Assembly: GCA_018267705.1 (NCBI GenBank)
Contig: JAFDXX010000007.1
Location: forward strand, 1 to 64,000
Reading direction: 5' to 3'
DNA length: 64,000 bases
From: Bacteroidota bacterium
GTDB taxonomy: Bacteria; Bacteroidota; Bacteroidia; Chitinophagales; Chitinophagaceae
In this document: one piece after another, positions 36,996 through 46,408 of the stretch
How the letters are laid out: every line of letters begins with the position of its first letter
Numbering within the stretch: the first letter of the stretch is position 1
Position numbers and translations under genes: made by a program
Notes under the pieces: generated by a model
Told to the model about the DNA's origin: nothing
The model's database searches: none
The model's input: only the letters and a program-made list of their open reading frames with translations

Positions 36996-38684
36996 TTAAT
37001 AAAAGTAAGTATAGAGAAAAATTAAAATAGCACAAATAAATAAAACACCTATTGCAAATTTTCCGCTTACTTTAAATAAAGAAGTATCTATTTCTAATCC
37101 ATTTGGCTTAATACCTTTTTTGTTTTGTATTATGCTAATAAAATACATACCAATAATACATAAAACAAAAACAATAGTCATTCTATCTATGAAAGGTATT
37201 TCATATACGCCATGGGAATTAGGTACCGCAAACCCAATAGGAGAAAGGAAGGAAAGATTAACAAATGAAGGGGCAATTTTTAATATGAAAGAGAAAATAA
37301 ATCCTCCAATAGTTGCAAACAATGCTGCGGTTGATGTTGTTTTTTTCCAAAAGAAACCTAAAATAAACATTGCAAAAATTCCAGGACTAACAAAGCCGGT
37401 ATATTCTTGTATATATTGAAACCCTTGTTTGCCCTCTCCCATTAATTTTTCTCCTAATATTAACGACATTAATACTGCTAATAATAATGCTACAATAATA
37501 GTTTGTTTACCTACGCTTACTAATTTTTTTTCATCGGCATTTTTATTGATATTTTTTTTGTATATATCTAAAGTATAAATTGTTGCAATACTATTTGCTT
37601 TTCCGGCTAACGATGCGACAATGGCAGCTGTTAATGCTGCAAAAGCCAAGCCTTTTAAGCCAATAGGTAATAAATTTAATAAAGTAGGATATGCTTTATT
37701 AACATCAACCACACCGGTTGAGTTAAGCATTTCTGTTTGAAACATACCTTGCTTGTATAAAACAAAAGCAGCAATACCAGGTAATACCACTATTATTGGC
37801 ATTAATAATTTTAAGAATGCAGCAAACAATAAACCTCCGCGTGCAGTTGGCAAACTTGCCCCTAATGCTCTTTGTGTTATGTATTGATTACAACCCCAAT
37901 AATTCAAATTAGCAATCCACATACCACCAACTAAAACCGATAATCCAGGTAAATCCATATAGTTAGAATTATCTTTATTAAAAATCATGTGGAAGTGATC
38001 ATTTGCTTTGTTCGATAATAATTGAAAACCTTTCCACACACCGGTTTCGCCGTTTTGTGTTGCTACTAAATTTAAAGCAATGTACGATGCAACCAAACCA
38101 CCTAATACTAAAAAGAATACTTGAATAACATCAGTATAGCCAATTACTTTCATTCCACCCAATGTTATAAATGCAGCAAATATGGCTAATGCAAAAATGC
38201 ATACGTAAATATTTAATCCAGATATACCACTAATGGCAAGAGCTCCTAAATATAAAATAGACATTAAGTTAACCACCACATACAACAATAACCAGAACAC
38301 AGCCATAATCATTGCTACAGTTGAGTTGTAACGTTGATGTAAAAACTGAGGCATGGTGTAAATTTTATTTTTTAAATACACCGGCATAAAAAACACACCT
38401 ACAATTATAAGTGTTAATGCAGCCATCCATTCATAAGAAGCAATAGCTAAACCCATTTTAAAGCCGCTGCCACTCATTCCTATAAATTGCTCTGCAGAAA
38501 TATTAGAAGCAATTAATGATGCACCAATAGCCCACCATGTTAACGATCCTTCTGCCAAAAAATAATCATGTGATGCGGCAATAGTGGCTTTTTTCTTTTT
38601 ATTGTAAATCCAATATCCGTAAGCAGATACAATTACAAAATATAAAAGAAAAACTATAAGATCTTGTGTTGCTAAAAAGTGCAT
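36996..38684 (-). CDS. Sodium/sugar symporter, SSS family
   Basis: 562 residues and about 14 membrane helices. The SSS signature region GGMKVIGYTDVIQVFFL is near residue 180, and NLNYWGCNQYITQRALGA near residue 265 is typical of SGLT/vSGLT-type sugar carriers. The operon with galK and galT points to galactose as substrate. That is an inference from context, since related carriers also take glucose, myo-inositol or sialic acid. I see no exact -7 element upstream; TTAATTTG about 50 bases before the start is the closest. Confidence 0.92.
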   Translation of the reverse strand: MHFLATQDLIVFLLYFVIVSAYGYWIYNKKKKATIAASHDYFLAEGSLTWWAIGASLIASNISAEQFIGMSGSGFKMGLAIASYEWMAALTLIIVGVFFMPVYLKNKIYTMPQFLHQRYNSTVAMIMAVFWLLLYVVVNLMSILYLGALAISGISGLNIYVCIFALAIFAAFITLGGMKVIGYTDVIQVFFLVLGGLVASYIALNLVATQNGETGVWKGFQLLSNKANDHFHMIFNKDNSNYMDLPGLSVLVGGMWIANLNYWGCNQYITQRALGASLPTARGGLLFAAFLKLLMPIIVVLPGIAAFVLYKQGMFQTEMLNSTGVVDVNKAYPTLLNLLPIGLKGLAFAALTAAIVASLAGKANSIATIYTLDIYKKNINKNADEKKLVSVGKQTIIVALLLAVLMSLILGEKLMGEGKQGFQYIQEYTGFVSPGIFAMFILGFFWKKTTSTAALFATIGGFIFSFILKIAPSFVNLSFLSPIGFAVPNSHGVYEIPFIDRMTIVFVLCIIGMYFISIIQNKKGIKPNGLEIDTSLFKVSGKFAIGVLFICAILIFLYTYFY

Positions 38685-38755
38685 ATTGTTTGTTTATTAT
38701 GTATAAAATTTATTATTTATTTTAATTCACAAATTAATACTCGTGCATTTATTCA

Positions 38756-38777
38756 CAAAAAAAAGGCCGAAGCCTTT
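38756..38777 (-). terminator. Terminator after the acyltransferase gene
   Basis: On the minus strand AAAGGC-TTCG-GCCTTT forms a six-base-pair stem closed by a stable UUCG tetraloop and is followed by a T-run. It lies 9 bases after the stop at 38786. Confidence 0.85.
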
Positions 38778-38785
38778 GCAATTTA

Positions 38786-39553
38786 CTATTTATCTAATGC
38801 ATTTATTAAATGATGTTTGCTTTTAAGCATAAACACTTTGCTTTGTTCAATAGCATCCATTACTTGTTCTAAAATTTCATCAATGCCTGCAGCATAATCA
38901 ATTACCATTGGTTCTTTAAATTTAATACTTAACAAAGAACCTTTCTTTTTAAACTTTAATCCTTTTTTATTAAATGCACGCCAAAAGCCATTAATAACAA
39001 CAGGTACTACAATGGGTTGGTTATTTTTAATAATATATGCCGTACCTTTTCTACCCGGAGCAAAAGGTTTGGTTGTGCCTTGCGGAAAAGTTATAACCCA
39101 ACTTTTTTCTAAAGCTTTATTTATTTTTCTGGTATCGCTGGGGTCTAAGCCACGCCTTACTTCTTTGCCATCTGCACGCCAAGTTCTTTTAACGGTTAAC
39201 GCCCCTGCCATTTTAAATAGTCTGCTTATCCAATTGCCATTCATTGTTTCTTCGGCAGCTACAAAATATAAATTTGTAAATGGGTTTAATAAATAATAAG
39301 GTAATCCTAATTTATTTTGTTTACGCCATTTAATAGCACAAAAAATATGAATGAATGTAATAACATCAGCAAAATAGGTTTGATGATTACTTACAAATAA
39401 TACATTTTTTTTAGGGAGATTTTTAAGATGTTCTGTTCCTTCAATTTTTATTTTATTTATTAACGCAATGCCCGGATAAGTAAATGCCCCAACAATGCTG
39501 TAAATAAAATGGCGAACAATCTTTATATGTTTTAAGCTTTCGGTTAGCTTCAT
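38786..39553 (-). CDS. PlsC-like lysophospholipid acyltransferase
   Basis: 255 residues from the ATG at 39553; an ATG at 39616 would add 21 residues unlike the family. The PlsC fold is shown by VLFVSNHQTYFAD (acyltransferase motif I), by KRTWRADGKEVRRGL, by FPQGTTKPFAPGRKG (motif III, with Gln in place of the usual Glu of FPEGT) and by PIVVPVVINGF (motif IV). Motif I has five residues between His and Asp where the standard pattern has four. It probably acylates a lysophospholipid at the inner membrane, but the exact acceptor is uncertain. It diverges from the HAD gene. Confidence 0.85.
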   Translation of the reverse strand: MKLTESLKHIKIVRHFIYSIVGAFTYPGIALINKIKIEGTEHLKNLPKKNVLFVSNHQTYFADVITFIHIFCAIKWRKQNKLGLPYYLLNPFTNLYFVAAEETMNGNWISRLFKMAGALTVKRTWRADGKEVRRGLDPSDTRKINKALEKSWVITFPQGTTKPFAPGRKGTAYIIKNNQPIVVPVVINGFWRAFNKKGLKFKKKGSLLSIKFKEPMVIDYAAGIDEILEQVMDAIEQSKVFMLKSKHHLINALDK

Positions 39554-39665
39554 AAACGGTTGATTTGGCAGCAAGATGCAATATAAGCAATGTAGTTTAA
39601 AAATGTTTGTATTCAATTATTACTATAATAATTATTACTGCTTTGAAACTTGAATGCTTTACCAA

Positions 39666-39673
39666 TACATTTG
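39666..39673 (+). promoter_or_regulatory. Promoter -7 element of the HAD phosphatase gene
   Basis: TACATTTG followed by CGGC, an exact match, 15 bases before the ATG at 39689. It rules out the upstream ATG at 39650, which lies before the likely transcript start. Confidence 0.65.
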
Positions 39674-39688
39674 CGGCAATTTATATTT

Positions 39689-40351
39689 ATGCAACTGAAT
39701 ACAGTAATTTTTGATATTGATGGATTATTAATTGATAGTGAACCTCTTTGGGCACAAGCAGCTGCCGAAGTTTTAATGCACTATAACATTAAACTTACTG
39801 ATGAGCAATACAAAACAACAACAGGACTTAGAACTAAAGAGTTTGTGCATTGGTGGTTACATTATTTTAAATTAAACGAAAACTTGCAACAAACTATTGA
39901 AGAAAATATTGTTGCTAACGTTTTACAAAAAATAGAAGCAAGTGCAGTTATAATGCCGGGTGTAAAAAATATTTTTAATTTTTTTAAAGAACAACAATTT
40001 AAAATCGGATTAGCTACTTCGTCTCCGCAAACATTAATAGATTTAGTTGTAGATATATTACAAATAAAAGATATAATAATGGCAACCGCTTCGGCCGAAG
40101 ATTTAGAATTTGGAAAACCACACCCACAAGTATATTTAAACTGTGCCGAAAAACTACAAAGCAACCCGTTAGAATGTATATGTTTTGAAGATTCATTTAA
40201 TGGGATGATAGCCGCCAAAGCTGCCAGAATGAAATGTGTTGTTGTGCCATATCATTCTCAAATAAAAGAAGAGCGTTGGGCTGCTGCAGATTTAAAACTT
40301 TCTTCTTTACAAAATTTTAATGCTTTGCTTTTACAAAAATTAGAATCATAA
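39689..40351 (+). CDS. HAD-family phosphatase (beta-phosphoglucomutase/YniC-like)
   Basis: 220 residues. Motif I is FDIDGLLIDSEP with nucleophile Asp9 and acid/base Asp11. Motif II is GLATSSP. Motif III/IV is EFGKPHPQVYL and CICFEDSFNGMIAAKAARM. The helical cap (about 17-80) is of the small-sugar phosphate type. Closest in pattern to the 2-deoxyglucose-6-phosphate phosphatase (hexitol phosphatase) group, so it probably clears a sugar phosphate. The substrate cannot be decided. Confidence 0.9.
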   Translation: MQLNTVIFDIDGLLIDSEPLWAQAAAEVLMHYNIKLTDEQYKTTTGLRTKEFVHWWLHYFKLNENLQQTIEENIVANVLQKIEASAVIMPGVKNIFNFFKEQQFKIGLATSSPQTLIDLVVDILQIKDIIMATASAEDLEFGKPHPQVYLNCAEKLQSNPLECICFEDSFNGMIAAKAARMKCVVVPYHSQIKEERWAAADLKLSSLQNFNALLLQKLES

Positions 40352-40368
40352 AACAATTATTACATTAC

Positions 40369-40415
40369 TCTCCATAAAAAAATTCCCGCTGTTTGCGGGA
40401 ATTTTTTTATGGAGA
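40369..40415. terminator. Bidirectional terminator, perfect 21-bp inverted repeat
   Basis: Two 21-base arms (40369-40389 and 40395-40415) pair without mismatch around the loop TGTTT. The GC core is TTCCCGC/GCGGGAA, flanked by seven A on one side and seven T on the other. It can terminate the HAD gene from the left and the lipoprotein gene from the right. Confidence 0.92.
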
Positions 40416-40432
40416 TATTTTATTTTTCTTTT

Positions 40433-42547
40433 CTAATTAAAAGTAAAGTTTACATCATCTATAGCAGTTGAAGGCCTGCTACCACCTCCTGTTGTTGCTG
40501 AAAGAGTTGAAATACGAATCCATACTTTACTGCTAATATTATTTAATGCACTTCCAAAACTTACTGTTACCGGTGTGCTTCCCCAAGTTGAAGAAGTAGA
40601 AATACTTGAAGGAGAAGTTGCAATTGTTGTAAATGAAGATGGAGTATCTCCTGTTGCATAATCAACCGTCCAAACAGTTGTTCTTCCTATACTATTATCT
40701 AAAGATTGCAACAAGAAACTCATTCCCAAATTAGTTTTACCTGTAGTATTGTTTAATTGGAATACAAACGAAGCTCCGGGATCACCAAGTGCACTTGTTT
40801 GCCTTACACCTAAAGCTCTGTTAGCAGCAGTAGATTGTGTTGCGGTAGTAGTTGTGGCATTTTGGCCTGTTGCAGAAGCAAAGTTTTTAAACCCTGCTGA
40901 TACATTTGCCCATTGGTTAAGTGTTGCAGTTGGGTCAGAAGTAAATGTTCCTGCTGTTCCAAAAGATGTTGAAGTAGCTCCTGTAAATACTGAAACGCCT
41001 TGTGGTAATCCACTACCAATGCTATTAAAATCAAGTACTACAGGAGAGGTAGTTAACGCAATACCAGTTCCTGTACTACCGCCACCGCCGCCAGAACCAC
41101 CACCTGTACTACATCCTGTACCAGAGGTTACATCACTTGTATTTCTTATAGCAAATTGATTAGTTGTATATCTACTTGGAATGCCTACCCAATTAGAGCA
41201 ACTTGTTGGTAAAGTAGCAGATGCAAATGTTGCGGCGGTAGCTGTATGTAATACAACCGTTCCGCTAGCATCTGTTAACGTTTGATTGCCCGAATAAGTA
41301 GTACCTCCGGATGCTACTGCACTAACAATTTTAATTAAAGTGTTTTCAATAGTAGCAATATTTGAATTTAATTGTGCAATAGTTGTTGGTGTAGGTGTAA
41401 CAGTAATACCGGTTGCTAATGCAGCACTTGGTAATGCAGAGGATGCTAAGCTTACTTCAAGCATTCCGTTATAACTTGTTAATGTTCCTCCGCTAATATT
41501 TACTTCTATCGAATCTCCTATATTAAATGCTGCAGTATTTGCTGCAGAGCCAAAATACAAATCAATACCGCTTGGTGTTGTACCCGTATTTTGAATTACC
41601 ATATTTCCGGTAGATAAATTATTATTAGCCGCATCGGAAATTACTACTCCCCTTATTTTATATGATCCTAAAGTTAAGTTAGAGCCTGTGTACATACTTC
41701 TTAATTGTGAAATTGTAAGCAGTGTAGCGGTAGCAGCACAACGTAATCCGTTTAATTGCACATCACTAGTATCTCTTATGATTAACTCAGGAGTTGTTCT
41801 GTATATAAAATAAATACAAGTTATACTTCCATTTCCTTTAGGGGGTTTTAATCCTGCAAAGTTTGCATAGCCACTTGTATAAGTAACTACTTTAGCTCCT
41901 GAACATTCACTCAAAGTTAAGTTAACAGAGTTTTTTGCAGCAGAAGTATCAGCATAAGTACGGCTGGTATCTGAAGCAATATATTCTACATTATTAATTT
42001 GAATTAAAGTGCTTTGTAGTGTATCGTTTAATTGACCTATTGTTACTACTTTAGGTGTAACCACATTTCCCAAACTTCCTTTAACAATATAATTATCAAA
42101 TAATGTGGCAGGAATGCCTGTAGATTTAGGATTTCCCGGAACACTATTATCAAGCATCCCTAATTGAATTAGTTTTCCGTAATCACTCAACCATAAGCCT
42201 TTACATTTAATGAATATCTGTCTTCCCACAGGATACTGTGCATATACATTTGAGGCGTCTAATAAAACTGTTATCCCTCCTGTTGCATCTTGAATACAAA
42301 TTTGTTTGTATAGATTTCCACTTTTATCGTTTCCTACAACAATACCGCTAATAATAATATCTGTAGTTATATTGTCATAACCACCTATGCTGTGCATTGC
42401 TTTTAATGCTTTAATGGTTGTATTGGCTGTAATGTTTGGGTTGCCCGGAATAGGTGGCTCATCAAATTTTTTATTACAGGATGCCAATACGGTTATTGCA
42501 GCAATTAGAGCTAAAATTGGAGTTTTTAAAAATGATTGTTTCTTCAT
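40433..42547 (-). CDS. DUF5689-type lipoprotein with OB-like repeats, partner of the TonB-dependent receptor
   Basis: 704 residues. A signal peptide ends in a lipobox (VLASCNKKF), so the protein is an outer-membrane lipoprotein. The first domain (about 45-260) looks like DUF5689: DIIISGIVVGNDKSGNLYKQ, then QDATGGITVLLD. A second OB-like unit (about 275-460; YKIRGVVISDAANN, then LIKIVSAVASGG) follows. A linker of Gly and Ser (about 476-490) leads to a C-terminal beta-sandwich (LDFNSIGSGLPQGVSV to the final STAIDDVNFTFN) like carbohydrate-binding or choice-of-anchor modules. It lies 38 bases after the receptor gene, so the two form an operon. Confidence 0.8.
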   Translation of the reverse strand: MKKQSFLKTPILALIAAITVLASCNKKFDEPPIPGNPNITANTTIKALKAMHSIGGYDNITTDIIISGIVVGNDKSGNLYKQICIQDATGGITVLLDASNVYAQYPVGRQIFIKCKGLWLSDYGKLIQLGMLDNSVPGNPKSTGIPATLFDNYIVKGSLGNVVTPKVVTIGQLNDTLQSTLIQINNVEYIASDTSRTYADTSAAKNSVNLTLSECSGAKVVTYTSGYANFAGLKPPKGNGSITCIYFIYRTTPELIIRDTSDVQLNGLRCAATATLLTISQLRSMYTGSNLTLGSYKIRGVVISDAANNNLSTGNMVIQNTGTTPSGIDLYFGSAANTAAFNIGDSIEVNISGGTLTSYNGMLEVSLASSALPSAALATGITVTPTPTTIAQLNSNIATIENTLIKIVSAVASGGTTYSGNQTLTDASGTVVLHTATAATFASATLPTSCSNWVGIPSRYTTNQFAIRNTSDVTSGTGCSTGGGSGGGGGSTGTGIALTTSPVVLDFNSIGSGLPQGVSVFTGATSTSFGTAGTFTSDPTATLNQWANVSAGFKNFASATGQNATTTTATQSTAANRALGVRQTSALGDPGASFVFQLNNTTGKTNLGMSFLLQSLDNSIGRTTVWTVDYATGDTPSSFTTIATSPSSISTSSTWGSTPVTVSFGSALNNISSKVWIRISTLSATTGGGSRPSTAIDDVNFTFN

Positions 42548-42585
42548 GATACTGTTCTATTAAAAAGTTTGTAATTGGTTTATTA

Positions 42586-45147
42586 TTAAAATCTAATGGT
42601 TGCACTTGCAAAATAATTAATGCCATAAGCATAATAGTATTTTGAAGGAAATTTGTTTACGTTGTGTGTGGCAAAATCAAACCGTAACTGTTCAAACCCG
42701 CCTGTTATAATATTTTGATTGTTTAGGATGTTGCTTACACCAAAACTAAATACTAAAAAGGTTGATTTATGATTGATATTGTAACGTTTTGGTAACTTCC
42801 AAGAGTAGCCTCCAAAAAAGTCTAATGTATATTGCCCATTAAATTGTTGTTGTTTAAGAATATCGCTACGTTCTTGGCTATTAGCCGGTACATCTATAAC
42901 AGCTTTTGCAGTTCTTCTTATAGGATTGAAATCAATCCACATTTGATCAAAATAATTTCCTGTTAAGCTTACAAACCAATATTTTGGTGATCGGTAAGTA
43001 ATTCCTAGGCTATAAGCTTCTTGCGGTGTGCCTCCTATTCTGTAATTAGTTGCGTAAACAGAATCTGCACTTAATGTACTTGCATCATTGTCTAATGTAG
43101 TAACTGCGTATTGGCGGCCATTATAATAGTATCTGCCAAGAGAAGCTGCACCATTAACGGTAACATTTGGTAAAACTTTTGCTTCAAAACCAAATTCCAT
43201 TCCGTAATGTAATTTGCTAATATTGCTTAATGCATAGTTTACAAGGTTTTGATAGTGATCATCGTAATAAGAAAGTACATCCATTTGGTTTTTAATTTCT
43301 GTATAGTAGCCGCTTAATCTTATTTTTAGCTTGGGTGCATTTAATACATAACCTCCTTCAATAGATTGTATTTGCTCACTTTTAATATTGGGCTGTGTAA
43401 TATCTCTTGTTCTTGCTGAAACATACACATTGCTATATAAAGGAGCTCTTGACATAATGGCTTGATTGACATAGAAATAATTTCTTCCATCAACCTTAAA
43501 TGTAAAACCTCCTTTAAAGGCATAGTTATTAAAATTGTAAACAGCAGATTTTCCGTAAGAATTATTAGGGAATAAACCATTTTTTACATTTCCCGTTCTC
43601 CAAAATTGAGTATTTGATAATTCTATTGCAGCAAAAAAATCTATATTACTGTATCTAGCTACTACTTGCCCCCACCCACTTGCTTTATTAATATTAATAT
43701 CATAATCGTATCCGTACCTGTCACCAACATGTACAATTCTGTTGGGCCTGTTTAAATCGTTTTGATTGGCAGTAGGATTATTTGGATAACTTCTTTCAGC
43801 AAACTGGTTTAAATCAGCAAAATAATCACCGCCAAGCATATCTAAAATTCTTTTAAAATAATTGTTTTTCATTGATTGATAAGATAGGCCGGCAGTAAAA
43901 GCAAGATTTTTTACAGTGGTGTTTAATACAGTGCTAAAATTTAAACGTTGCGAATTGGTTACATTTTCTGATAGCAGATATCGAGATCGTTTACCGGTTG
44001 TTCCATTAAACGTTTCAATATTATTACGGTTTGCATCATACAATCCTGCCCAATTTATTTGACGAACATTTTCATTATTTTTCCAAGCATCGGTTATCAT
44101 TTGAAATTGTGTAGGGCTACTTTGATAGTAGCTTGGTAAGTTTCTATAATAATCCGGGCGTGGATCTGGTGCATTATACCAATCTAAGCTTGATGCTCCT
44201 CTATCTCCAAATGAATACGAAACAGCACTTATTAAAGATGTTTTATTGTTAACACGGTAATCATGGGTTAAAATAAACATTGGCTGATTAGTTCTTGCTA
44301 CATTAGCATTTCTTTTTTTACCTACTTGGTAACCCCAATATGGATTATAATAGGGAGAACCTGCTAAACTTTGTGCTTCGGCTGTAGCAGCACCTTGCTT
44401 ACCATTTTCTGTTGGGGCTCCAAAAGCAACAAGAGAAAGCAAGTGTTTTTGCCCAATCCTTTTATCAATACCTACAAAATAACTCCATCCGTTATAATAA
44501 GTACCTGGTACATATCCTTCATCGGCCCATCTTCTACTTCCACTAAAAGTAAATGCCCAACCTTTTTTACTTATTCCCGTACTATGGGTAAAGCTCCATC
44601 TGTGCGTGTAGTTTCTATTTGAATACGCATAACCAAATTCGGTTTGCTTTCGTTGTTTGCTTGCACGAGCATCTATATTAGTAGCAGCACCCAACTCGCC
44701 AAAACCAAAAGTGTTAGGGCGTAGACCTATGGAAAGATCTTTATTTCGCATTACATCATTTAATCCTCCCCATAAACCAAATGGAGTAAACCCATTATCA
44801 AGATTTTCCATGGGAATACCATTCATAAATGTGCTAAAATGATCTGCATCGTAACCGCGAATTCTAAATCTTGCAGAACTAAAATTAAAAGCGGCAGCAG
44901 AATAAAAAGGATCTCTTCCTGCAGTTAATACTGAAGAAATATTTTGCGAACTTCCGTCACCTAAATCGTTATCATCTAAAGTTACAACAGGTATATCGCC
45001 AGATATGGCGTTCTTAACATCTTCCTCCATTGTACTGTCAACTTTTGATGCAGTTGTGTCTTTTGATGGTCTTTTTTCTTTTTTTTGAGCATTAGCAGTT
45101 TGAACAACTAAACAAGCAGCCAATAACATGAAACCGGTAAATCTCAT
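42586..45147 (-). CDS. TonB-dependent outer-membrane receptor
   Basis: 853 residues with a signal peptide ending in TANAQ. The plug domain is visible at about 45-170 (ISSVLTAGRDPFYSAA, FRIRGYDADHFSTFMNGIPM). The long beta-barrel follows and ends in SATIRF, with the terminal Phe of outer-membrane proteins. The carboxypeptidase-like N-terminal domain frequent in SusC-type receptors is missing; a short Lys/Asp/Ser stretch replaces it. The adjacent lipoprotein and the divergent secreted nuclease-like enzyme suggest uptake of a product of that enzyme. The actual ligand is unknown. Confidence 0.92.
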   Translation of the reverse strand: MRFTGFMLLAACLVVQTANAQKKEKRPSKDTTASKVDSTMEEDVKNAISGDIPVVTLDDNDLGDGSSQNISSVLTAGRDPFYSAAAFNFSSARFRIRGYDADHFSTFMNGIPMENLDNGFTPFGLWGGLNDVMRNKDLSIGLRPNTFGFGELGAATNIDARASKQRKQTEFGYAYSNRNYTHRWSFTHSTGISKKGWAFTFSGSRRWADEGYVPGTYYNGWSYFVGIDKRIGQKHLLSLVAFGAPTENGKQGAATAEAQSLAGSPYYNPYWGYQVGKKRNANVARTNQPMFILTHDYRVNNKTSLISAVSYSFGDRGASSLDWYNAPDPRPDYYRNLPSYYQSSPTQFQMITDAWKNNENVRQINWAGLYDANRNNIETFNGTTGKRSRYLLSENVTNSQRLNFSTVLNTTVKNLAFTAGLSYQSMKNNYFKRILDMLGGDYFADLNQFAERSYPNNPTANQNDLNRPNRIVHVGDRYGYDYDININKASGWGQVVARYSNIDFFAAIELSNTQFWRTGNVKNGLFPNNSYGKSAVYNFNNYAFKGGFTFKVDGRNYFYVNQAIMSRAPLYSNVYVSARTRDITQPNIKSEQIQSIEGGYVLNAPKLKIRLSGYYTEIKNQMDVLSYYDDHYQNLVNYALSNISKLHYGMEFGFEAKVLPNVTVNGAASLGRYYYNGRQYAVTTLDNDASTLSADSVYATNYRIGGTPQEAYSLGITYRSPKYWFVSLTGNYFDQMWIDFNPIRRTAKAVIDVPANSQERSDILKQQQFNGQYTLDFFGGYSWKLPKRYNINHKSTFLVFSFGVSNILNNQNIITGGFEQLRFDFATHNVNKFPSKYYYAYGINYFASATIRF

Positions 45148-45167
45148 AAGTGTGGTTTTTAAAAATG

Positions 45168-45175
45168 CAAAATTA
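45168..45175 (-). promoter_or_regulatory. Promoter -7 element of the receptor operon
   Basis: The minus strand reads TAATTTTG, an exact TAnnTTTG match, 21 bases before the ATG at 45147. Confidence 0.55.
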
Positions 45176-45274
45176 AAAGTAACTTAAAATCTATTAGCTT
45201 TAACAAAAAAGTAAAAAAAAATTACTTAGCTCAAAATAATAGTATTATTTATTTACTACCATTACATTTACAGC

Positions 45275-46324
45275 ATGAAAAAATACATTTTAGGTATACT
45301 GGCAGTTTTTCTCGGTTGTTGGCTACATGCACAACAACAAAATTATAAAGTAGCTGTTGTAGCATTTTATAATTTAGAAAATTTTTACGATACAGTACAC
45401 AATCCTATGGTTAATGATGTAGAGTTTACTCCACAGGGAGCAAAAAATTACAACTCACAAATTTATTTTACAAAAATTGAAAGATTAGCTACTGTTCTTT
45501 CGGGCATTGGTACTGATGCTGCACCTGCCAATCCTGATGGTCCGGCTTTAATTGGTGTTGCCGAAATTGAAAACGACACAGTATTAAACGATTTAATTCA
45601 CCACCCATTATTAATAAAACGCAAATATAAATTTGTACATTATGATAGTAAAGATGCACGTGGAGTTGATGTAGCCTTACTTTACAATCCAAAATATTTT
45701 AAAGTAGAAGATAGTAAACCATTATTTGTAAAACTTCCCGGCAATTCAAAAGATGCCTACTACACAAGAGATGTTTTATGGGTAAAAGGAAAATTAGACG
45801 GAGAAACCATTCATGTATACGTAAACCATTGGCCATCTCGTTTAGGTGGAGAGGAAAGAAGTGCACCCGCAAGAGCAGCTGCAGCAATGGTTTGTAAAAA
45901 ACACATGGATAGCATTGCCAAGACAGATGGTGAACAAAAAGTAATTATTATGGGTGATTTAAACGATGACCCTATTAGCCCAAGCATTACCGAAGTTTTA
46001 AAAGCAAAAGGCAAAATTGCAGAGGTAAAACCAGGTGGTATTTTTAACCCATGGATTGACTTATACAAAAAAGGTATTGGAACATTGGCCTATCAAGATG
46101 CCTGGGGGCTTTTTGATCAAATAATGATTAATTACCCTTGGTTAAGCAAATCTCAAAACGGCTTCTTTTATTATCAGCAATTTATTTATAACCGAGAATT
46201 TATGAAAGAAAATATAGGGAAATACAAGGGGTACCCTATGCGTACTTGGGACGGAAATACCTATCGTGGGGGTTATAGTGACCACTTTCCTACTTATATA
46301 GTGCTGCTAAAACGTATTGAATAA
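45275..46324 (+). CDS. Secreted endonuclease/exonuclease/phosphatase-family protein
   Basis: 349 residues with a signal peptide (MKKYILGILAVFLGCWLHAQ). The EEP fold residues are in place: FYNLENFYD near 31-39, Glu97 (GVAEIEND), His185 (YVNHWPSRLGG), Asp228 and Asn230 (MGDLNDDP) and the terminal SDH with His337. The enzyme should be a metal-dependent nuclease or phosphodiesterase acting in the periplasm or outside. The family also includes sphingomyelinases and inositol phosphatases, so DNA is not certain. It diverges from the receptor operon across 127 bases. Confidence 0.88.
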   Translation: MKKYILGILAVFLGCWLHAQQQNYKVAVVAFYNLENFYDTVHNPMVNDVEFTPQGAKNYNSQIYFTKIERLATVLSGIGTDAAPANPDGPALIGVAEIENDTVLNDLIHHPLLIKRKYKFVHYDSKDARGVDVALLYNPKYFKVEDSKPLFVKLPGNSKDAYYTRDVLWVKGKLDGETIHVYVNHWPSRLGGEERSAPARAAAAMVCKKHMDSIAKTDGEQKVIIMGDLNDDPISPSITEVLKAKGKIAEVKPGGIFNPWIDLYKKGIGTLAYQDAWGLFDQIMINYPWLSKSQNGFFYYQQFIYNREFMKENIGKYKGYPMRTWDGNTYRGGYSDHFPTYIVLLKRIE

Positions 46325-46380
46325 ACGTTTTTAAAAAGTTAAAGCATTTTACAAAAAGGCTGCACAAGAAGGCTACTCCC

Positions 46381-46388
46381 TATCTTTG
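46381..46388 (+). promoter_or_regulatory. Promoter -7 element of the second L,D-transpeptidase gene
   Basis: TATCTTTG followed by CAGCC, identical over 13 bases to the atp operon promoter, 20 bases before the ATG at 46409. Confidence 0.7.
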
Positions 46389-46408
46389 CAGCCTTCAAAT
46401 TATATCCT

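Noticed and set aside
40749..41159. 136-residue open frame opposite the DUF5689-type lipoprotein
   Set aside because: Ala/Val/Pro-rich shadow of the low-complexity C-terminal part of the lipoprotein.
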